Origin: Thalassotalea sp. 273M-4
Lineage (GTDB): Bacteria; Pseudomonadota; Gammaproteobacteria; Enterobacterales; Alteromonadaceae
Reading direction: 5' to 3'
Length of the DNA: 64,000 nucleotides
NCBI RefSeq assembly: GCF_041410465.1
Contig: NZ_CP166961.1
Span: 1,116,001 to 1,180,000 of the forward strand
In this document: one piece after another, positions 59,775 to 64,000 of the stretch
Position numbering within the stretch: the stretch's first letter is position 1
How the letters are laid out: every line of letters starts with the position of its first letter
The notes under the pieces: generated by a model
The model's database searches: none
The model's input: only the letters and a program-made list of their open reading frames with translations
What the model was told of the DNA's origin: nothing
Program-made: the position numbers and the translations under genes

Positions 59775-59806
59775 AAAAAACGGATACTCAGGTATCCGTT
59801 TTTTTT
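59775..59806 (+). terminator. Terminator of the queA-secF operon
   Basis: AAAAAACGGATAC and GTATCCGTTTTTT flank the loop TCAG, with a further T run. Confidence 0.9.
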
Positions 59807-59844
59807 ACCCTTTAAAAGCTGGGGCTGATCTATTTGTAAGGCTT

Positions 59845-60648
59845 TTATGCGCTATTTGCAACCAAGCTTTGATTTGCAAAGCTTGCCATATTGGTTAACT
59901 TCTGAGTATTAATCGCATCAACAACATCACCAACAACCAATAAACTTGGTGCTTTGATTTCATGCTTTACTATGCAAGCGGCTAAATTAACCAAACTCGT
60001 TCGCCACACTTTTTGCTGTGCTTGGGTGCCTTTATAAATAATTGCAACCGGTGTATTTGGCTTACGACCATGTTTTATTAGTTGCTCACTGATGGTTGAT
60101 GCACTCTTTATGCCCATATAAAAAACCAGAGTTTGTAAGTTATCACTGTAATGTTGCCAAGGCAGTTTTAATGGGCTGTCGTGACTAAAGTGACCTGTTA
60201 TAAAGCTACAACTGTGCGCTAACTCTCGGTGCGTTAGCGGGATCCCCGCATAAGTTGTGCAACCGGACGCCGCGGTGATCCCTGGTATCACAATACTGGC
60301 CACTTTGTGTTCTAACAAATGATTTACTTCTTCAGAGCCGCGGCCAAAAATAAAGCTATCGCCGCCTTTTAACCGAACTACCTTTTTGCCTTTTAATGCC
60401 CACTTGACCAATGTTTGGTTAATTTTATCTTGGCTGAAGCAGTGATTTTTTAGTGATTTACCCACATAAATGCGACGACAATCTGTTGGCGCCAAGGCCA
60501 GTATTTCAGCGCTGACGAGGCGATCGTATACCAGTACCTCTGCTTGTCTGATACAGTGATATGCTTTAATGGTTAACAATTCAGGATCACCAGGACCTGC
60601 GCCGACAATGGCAACTTGGCTTGGTTGTAATTGAGTATGGCGATTCAT
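59845..60648 (-). CDS. cobA: Uroporphyrinogen-III C-methyltransferase (SUMT)
   Basis: SUMT methylates uroporphyrinogen III twice, giving precorrin-2 on the way to siroheme (and cobalamin). About 267 residues with VAIVGAGPGDPELLTIKA at the N-terminus, LVYDRLVS, VRLKGGDSFIFGRGSEEV and the conserved PGITAASGC. I choose the ATG at 60648; two upstream ATGs (60666, 60678) add residues not usual in the family, and none has a ribosome site. Siroheme is needed for nitrite and sulfite reductases, neither of which is in the window. Confidence 0.92.
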   Translation of the reverse strand: MNRHTQLQPSQVAIVGAGPGDPELLTIKAYHCIRQAEVLVYDRLVSAEILALAPTDCRRIYVGKSLKNHCFSQDKINQTLVKWALKGKKVVRLKGGDSFIFGRGSEEVNHLLEHKVASIVIPGITAASGCTTYAGIPLTHRELAHSCSFITGHFSHDSPLKLPWQHYSDNLQTLVFYMGIKSASTISEQLIKHGRKPNTPVAIIYKGTQAQQKVWRTSLVNLAACIVKHEIKAPSLLVVGDVVDAINTQKLTNMASFANQSLVANSA

Positions 60649-60868
60649 TTTACAAAAGGCAGTCATTAGCAAAATCATTTAGCAAAAATAAAATTAATCA
60701 TAGTCTGCTTTATTCATAACAATATAGAATTAATTGGCTATTTTATATTACTTTTATATCTATAAGGTGTTTGCATCGGTGGTATCAAATTAAAAAATAC
60801 TTTTAAACTTAGTAGCAACTTGCTATCAATAAACCATTGGATTGGTAAAACATGCTAGGAAAATAAAT

Positions 60869-62266
60869 ATGAAACAGATGCTTACCCTGTATAAAGTCCT
60901 ACCACTTTTGGCGCTGGTAACGTTTATACCGGTCAGTGCGAAAGAACTCGTCAGGGTACCACCGTCAGAGCAACTTATTTTAAGCGATATTCAACAACAG
61001 GTGAGCGCAAAAAGGTTAAAGCAAGACGTCACTAAGTTGGTCAGCTTTGGGACTCGTCATACGCTGTCCGAAACAGAATCTAAAACTCGAGGTATAGGGG
61101 CAGCACGACGTTGGATTAAAGCTGAATTTCAGCGTATCTCAGACCAATGTGGTGGCTGTTTGGAAATACGAGAACAAAGACAGACTTTCAGTGGCGAAAA
61201 ACGGATCCCTAAGCCAACAGAGGTGGTAAATATTATTGCCATTCAGCGGGGCGTAACCGACCCAAACCGTTATATTATTATGAGTGGAGATATTGATTCT
61301 CGGGTATCAGATCCGCTTGACCACACCAGTGACTCACCAGGTGCAAATGATAATGCCACTGGGGTTGCAGGGGTACTTGAAAGCGCACGAGTGCTTAGTC
61401 AGTATCAGTTTAATGCCAGCATAGTGTATGCCGCGTTATCAGGTGAAGAGCAAGGTTTATTCGGTGGAAAAATGATGGCGGCACGTGCAATAAAAGACAA
61501 ATGGCGGGTTGAAGCGGTCCTCAATAATGACATGATTGGTAATATTTCAGGCCTAAATGGCGTTATTAATAACAGCACTGCTCGGGTGTTTTCAGAGGGC
61601 ACTCGCTTTGTTGAAACGGCAGAAGAGGCGCGATTACGACGTTTTACCGGTGGGGAAGTTGACTCGCCATCACGAAACCTGGCTCGTTACATCGATAAAA
61701 TTGGGGATAAATATATTCCTAACTTAGATGTTATGATGGTGTATCGCCTTGACAGATTTGGCCGTGGAGGCCATCACCGTCCTTTTAACCAAGTCGGTTT
61801 TCCTGCCGTTAGAATTATGGAAACCAATGAAGATTATACTCGTCAACATCAAGATTTACGGCAGCAACATGGCATCGATTATGGTGATGTTTTAGATGGT
61901 GTTGATTTTGATTTTACCGCTAAGTTGACGTCGTTAAATGCTGTTACTTTAGCCTCTTTAGGTTGGTCCGTAGCGCCTCCTGCTAATACTCAGATTAGTG
62001 GCGCAGTAAAACCATCGACGACCTTAAAGTGGCAAAAATTAAGCGGAAAAATGGCTGAAGACTTGGCTGGTTATCGAGTGTATTGGCGCTTAACGACGCA
62101 ACCACAATGGACTCACAGTCGTTATGTCGGTAATGTTGATGAGTTTGAGCTTGAAAACCTAGTCATTGATAATTATTTTTTTGGTGTCAGCAGTGTGAGC
62201 AAACAAGGTTTTGAGTCGCCAGTGGTGTTTCCAGGGCCTGCGGGCTCATTTGGTGGTTATGAGTAA
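60869..62266 (+). CDS. Exported M28-family aminopeptidase
   Basis: A 465-residue secreted peptidase. The ATG at 60869 is preferred, as AGGAA lies eight bases upstream and the signal peptide (LLALVTFIPVSAKE) then starts normally. Zinc-ligand motifs of M28 are SPGANDNATGVAG and SGEEQGLFGGKM, followed by NNDMIGN. The usual first ligand His (in the H-x-D form) is replaced by Asp in SGDIDSR. The last 90 residues resemble a fibronectin-III-like domain. The next gene starts 23 bases later and also encodes an exported peptidase. Confidence 0.85.
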   Translation: MKQMLTLYKVLPLLALVTFIPVSAKELVRVPPSEQLILSDIQQQVSAKRLKQDVTKLVSFGTRHTLSETESKTRGIGAARRWIKAEFQRISDQCGGCLEIREQRQTFSGEKRIPKPTEVVNIIAIQRGVTDPNRYIIMSGDIDSRVSDPLDHTSDSPGANDNATGVAGVLESARVLSQYQFNASIVYAALSGEEQGLFGGKMMAARAIKDKWRVEAVLNNDMIGNISGLNGVINNSTARVFSEGTRFVETAEEARLRRFTGGEVDSPSRNLARYIDKIGDKYIPNLDVMMVYRLDRFGRGGHHRPFNQVGFPAVRIMETNEDYTRQHQDLRQQHGIDYGDVLDGVDFDFTAKLTSLNAVTLASLGWSVAPPANTQISGAVKPSTTLKWQKLSGKMAEDLAGYRVYWRLTTQPQWTHSRYVGNVDEFELENLVIDNYFFGVSSVSKQGFESPVVFPGPAGSFGGYE

Positions 62267-62289
62267 TTTTGGGAGTATTGAGGCTAAAC

Positions 62290-63627
62290 ATGTGGTTTAA
62301 AATAGTACTGACGTTAATCTTTGTTTTCTTTTATAAATCTCAGGTTGTTTTTGCTCAACCCAATGAGCTTGGTGACAAGTTGATGTCGTTGCAGCAACAA
62401 GCAGAGCTCCAAGATAGCTGGTTAAAAGCTCGGGTAGAAGGGTTACTACCAGAGATGATGAAACAACATAATATCGATATGTGGTTGATCATGTCGCGAG
62501 AGTATAACGAAGATCCAATATTAAAAACCTTACTGCCAGCGAGTTGGATGAACGCAAGGCGACGCACCATTTTGTTGTTTAGCTTGCACCCAACGCGCGG
62601 TTTTGAAGCCTTTGCGATGGCAAAATACGACATCGGAGAGGTTTATAAAAAAGCTTGGGACCCAGAGCAAGAGCCTGAACAACTTAAAGCGCTCAGTCAG
62701 TTAATTACCGAGCTAGACCCTAAACGAATTGGGGTGAATCAATCAATAAAAATAGCCCTTGCCGATGGTTTGGTGGCTACAGATAAAGACTTACTGTTGG
62801 CTTATTTGCCGATTTCGTTACATCAGCGTTTGGTCTCTGCCCAGCCTTTAGCCATAGATTGGCTGCAAACACGAAGCCAAGAAGAGATAGAACAATATAA
62901 ACATTTGGTGGCTTTAACCAAAGCAATTGTTAATGAAGGTTTGTCAAATGTCGCTATTCGACCTCGAAAAACGCAAATAAAAGATTTGATCTGGTGGTTT
63001 CGTGAGAGGGCATCTTCTTTAGGGCTCAGCACATGGTTTCAGCCTTCTGTTCGGGTGCAAAGACAAAGAAAAGGCGTTGGGGTGAGTGACGACCCAAATG
63101 TTATTATTTTACCTGGGGATTTACTGCATGTGGATTTTGGCCTTGAATATTTAGGATTGCATTCAGACATTCAACAACATGCTTATGTGTTAAAAGCCGG
63201 TGAAAGCAAAGCGCCTGATTTTATTACGCAAGGGTTAAGACAGGCTAACCAACTGCAAGATATGTTGTTGGGTAATTTTAAGGCTGGGCGCAGCGGTAAC
63301 GAAATATTATCGAGAACTCGAGAACAAGCTTTACTGGCAAATTTGAGGCCACAGATTTATTCCCACCCAATCGGTTATTATGGCCATTCAGCGGGGACTG
63401 TTATTGGCCTTTGGGATGCACAATATGGCGTTCCGGGCAGTGGTGATTTGCCACTTCGCAACAATACCGCTTATGCGATCGAGCTTAATGTTTCGATGTT
63501 TAGTGAGCAATGGCAAAAAGATATCACCTTTATGTTAGAAGAGAACGCCATATTCTTTCGCAATAAAATTGATTATATGGCGCCCCGACAAAAACACATA
63601 TTACTGATAAAACATAAGCAGTACTAG
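62290..63627 (+). CDS. Exported M24-family (Xaa-Pro) peptidase
   Basis: A 445-residue creatinase/aminopeptidase-fold protein with a signal peptide (residues 1-23, cleaved near VFA-QPN). The ATG at 62290 has TGAGG six bases upstream; an earlier in-frame TTG at 62269 is less likely. Metal-ligand positions are Asp in LLHVDFG, Asp in LHSDIQQ, His in PIGYYGHSAG, Glu in YAIELNV and Glu in FMLEENAIFF. The pair of peptidases may act in sequence on peptides in the periplasm. Confidence 0.85.
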   Translation: MWFKIVLTLIFVFFYKSQVVFAQPNELGDKLMSLQQQAELQDSWLKARVEGLLPEMMKQHNIDMWLIMSREYNEDPILKTLLPASWMNARRRTILLFSLHPTRGFEAFAMAKYDIGEVYKKAWDPEQEPEQLKALSQLITELDPKRIGVNQSIKIALADGLVATDKDLLLAYLPISLHQRLVSAQPLAIDWLQTRSQEEIEQYKHLVALTKAIVNEGLSNVAIRPRKTQIKDLIWWFRERASSLGLSTWFQPSVRVQRQRKGVGVSDDPNVIILPGDLLHVDFGLEYLGLHSDIQQHAYVLKAGESKAPDFITQGLRQANQLQDMLLGNFKAGRSGNEILSRTREQALLANLRPQIYSHPIGYYGHSAGTVIGLWDAQYGVPGSGDLPLRNNTAYAIELNVSMFSEQWQKDITFMLEENAIFFRNKIDYMAPRQKHILLIKHKQY

Positions 63628-63669
63628 TCAGTTATTTCACTGGCTAACTTGGGGATAGTGCGCAGTGAA

Positions 63670-63714
63670 AAAACGTTCCCCCAGTGAAAGTTAACCAAAC
63701 TTGGGGAACGTTTT
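63670..63714. terminator. Bidirectional terminator between the M24 gene and rhlE
   Basis: AAAACGTTCCCC (63670-63681) pairs with GGGGAACGTTTT (63703-63714) around a 21-base loop. It separates convergent genes. Confidence 0.8.
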
Positions 63715-63722
63715 ACAGGGTA

Positions 63723-64000
63723 TTAGCCTTTAATGCGCCTATTTGAAGGCTTTGCACTGGGTTTGCGACGTCGTCCGGTGCCACTGGTGTTTTTTGCATA
63801 TGGGTTATCGCCCACTCGATGGCGCTTGTTTTTACTTGGTACTTTGTGACCACTGCTGGCTTCACCACTGCGTTGCCCATCTTGATGTTCAACCTTTTCC
63901 GGTTTTGATTTTTTCGGTTTTTTAGCTTTGAACGGGCGAATATCATGCGACTTTGGTACCGGGTTTGCCGCTTCAAAACCTGCTTCCTCGGTTCTTGGTA
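63723..64000 (-). CDS. rhlE: ATP-dependent RNA helicase RhlE, C-terminal tail
   Basis: The minus-strand frame ending with TAA at 63723-63725 is open to the window edge. It reads GFEAANPVPKSHDIRPFKAK, then a lysine/proline-rich stretch, GQRSGEASSGHKVPSKNKRH, and ends KPSNRRIKG. This basic low-complexity tail, ending the DEAD-box protein after a GFE-x-x-N-x-VP segment, fits RhlE of Alteromonadales. The helicase core lies outside the window. Another frame over the same bases (63713-63976) has an ATG but looks like a shadow. Confidence 0.7.
   Translation of the reverse strand, partial: PRTEEAGFEAANPVPKSHDIRPFKAKKPKKSKPEKVEHQDGQRSGEASSGHKVPSKNKRHRVGDNPYAKNTSGTGRRRKPSAKPSNRRIKG

Noticed and set aside
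63713..63976. An 87-residue minus-strand frame with ATG
   Set aside because: It is a shadow of the RhlE tail frame, which is open to the window edge and has the expected basic low-complexity composition.

Overview
The window is about 64 kb of chromosome from a marine gammaproteobacterium of the Alteromonadales type, most like Colwelliaceae (Thalassotalea or Colwellia). This rests on AT-rich codon use, gene content and gene order: a complete Na+-NQR operon with apbE and nqrM, periplasmic nitrate reductase napEFDABC, FabV as enoyl reductase, NhaB, and the gammaproteobacterial orders queA-tgt-yajC-secD-secF, holD-rimI...prfC and radA/serB/ytjB/tatD. The genus is an inference. I saw no prophage, insertion sequence, rRNA operon or CRISPR array. 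Most of the window is core genome, and the novelty is in small or regulatory elements.

Layout. 1-2.9 kb: tail of moeA (molybdenum cofactor), an exported repeat protein and a KefB-like antiporter. 3.0-7.6 kb: napEFDABC on the minus strand, including a 55-residue napE; the napF ribosome site sits in a UNCG-loop hairpin. 7.8-11.9 kb: tmcA and an ABC exporter in one unit. 12-16.3 kb: a FabH-like synthase, TrhA/hemolysin III, a DUF3545-like protein, transaldolase and YaaA. 16.3-18.5 kb: a gene-poor stretch with large hairpins, a 14-bp tandem repeat, a tiny predicted membrane-protein unit behind a CRP/FNR-type site, and a MarR regulator. 18.5-21.5 kb: a TRAP transporter for a 2-oxoacid-like substrate. 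21.7-30.5 kb: fabV, then nqrABCDEF, apbE and nqrM.

30.6-44.3 kb is accessory in character: a MaoC-like protein, dinB behind a LexA box with a possible hydrophobic leader peptide, a prolyl oligopeptidase lipoprotein, NhaB, and a formate/nitrite channel fused to CBS domains. A LysR regulator is divergent from the channel. The same dyad, TATCA-N7-TGAT, lies in the divergent region and again before the downstream metallo-beta-lactamase-fold gene. A run of short unrelated enzymes follows, including a frameshifted DUF5329-like pseudogene. 44.3-53.7 kb: radA, serB, ytjB, tatD-type nuclease, argS, prfC, rimI, holD and tRNA-Trp. 53.7-59.8 kb: a hairpin-rich spacer, then queA-tgt-yajC-secD-secF. 59.8-64 kb: a uroporphyrinogen-III methyltransferase, two exported peptidases (M28, M24) and the C-terminal tail of rhlE.

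How the parts fit. MoeA supplies cofactor to NapA. Na+-NQR builds the sodium gradient that NhaB and the TRAP transporter can use, while ApbE and NqrM mature the NQR complex. QueA and Tgt make queuosine tRNA, and YajC-SecDF assists export of the many signal-peptide proteins here. No large new defence or biosynthetic system is evident. The best candidates for undescribed biology are the small CRP/FNR-type membrane microprotein unit, the SOS-linked leader peptide, the LysR/FNT-CBS mini-regulon and the hairpin array before queA.
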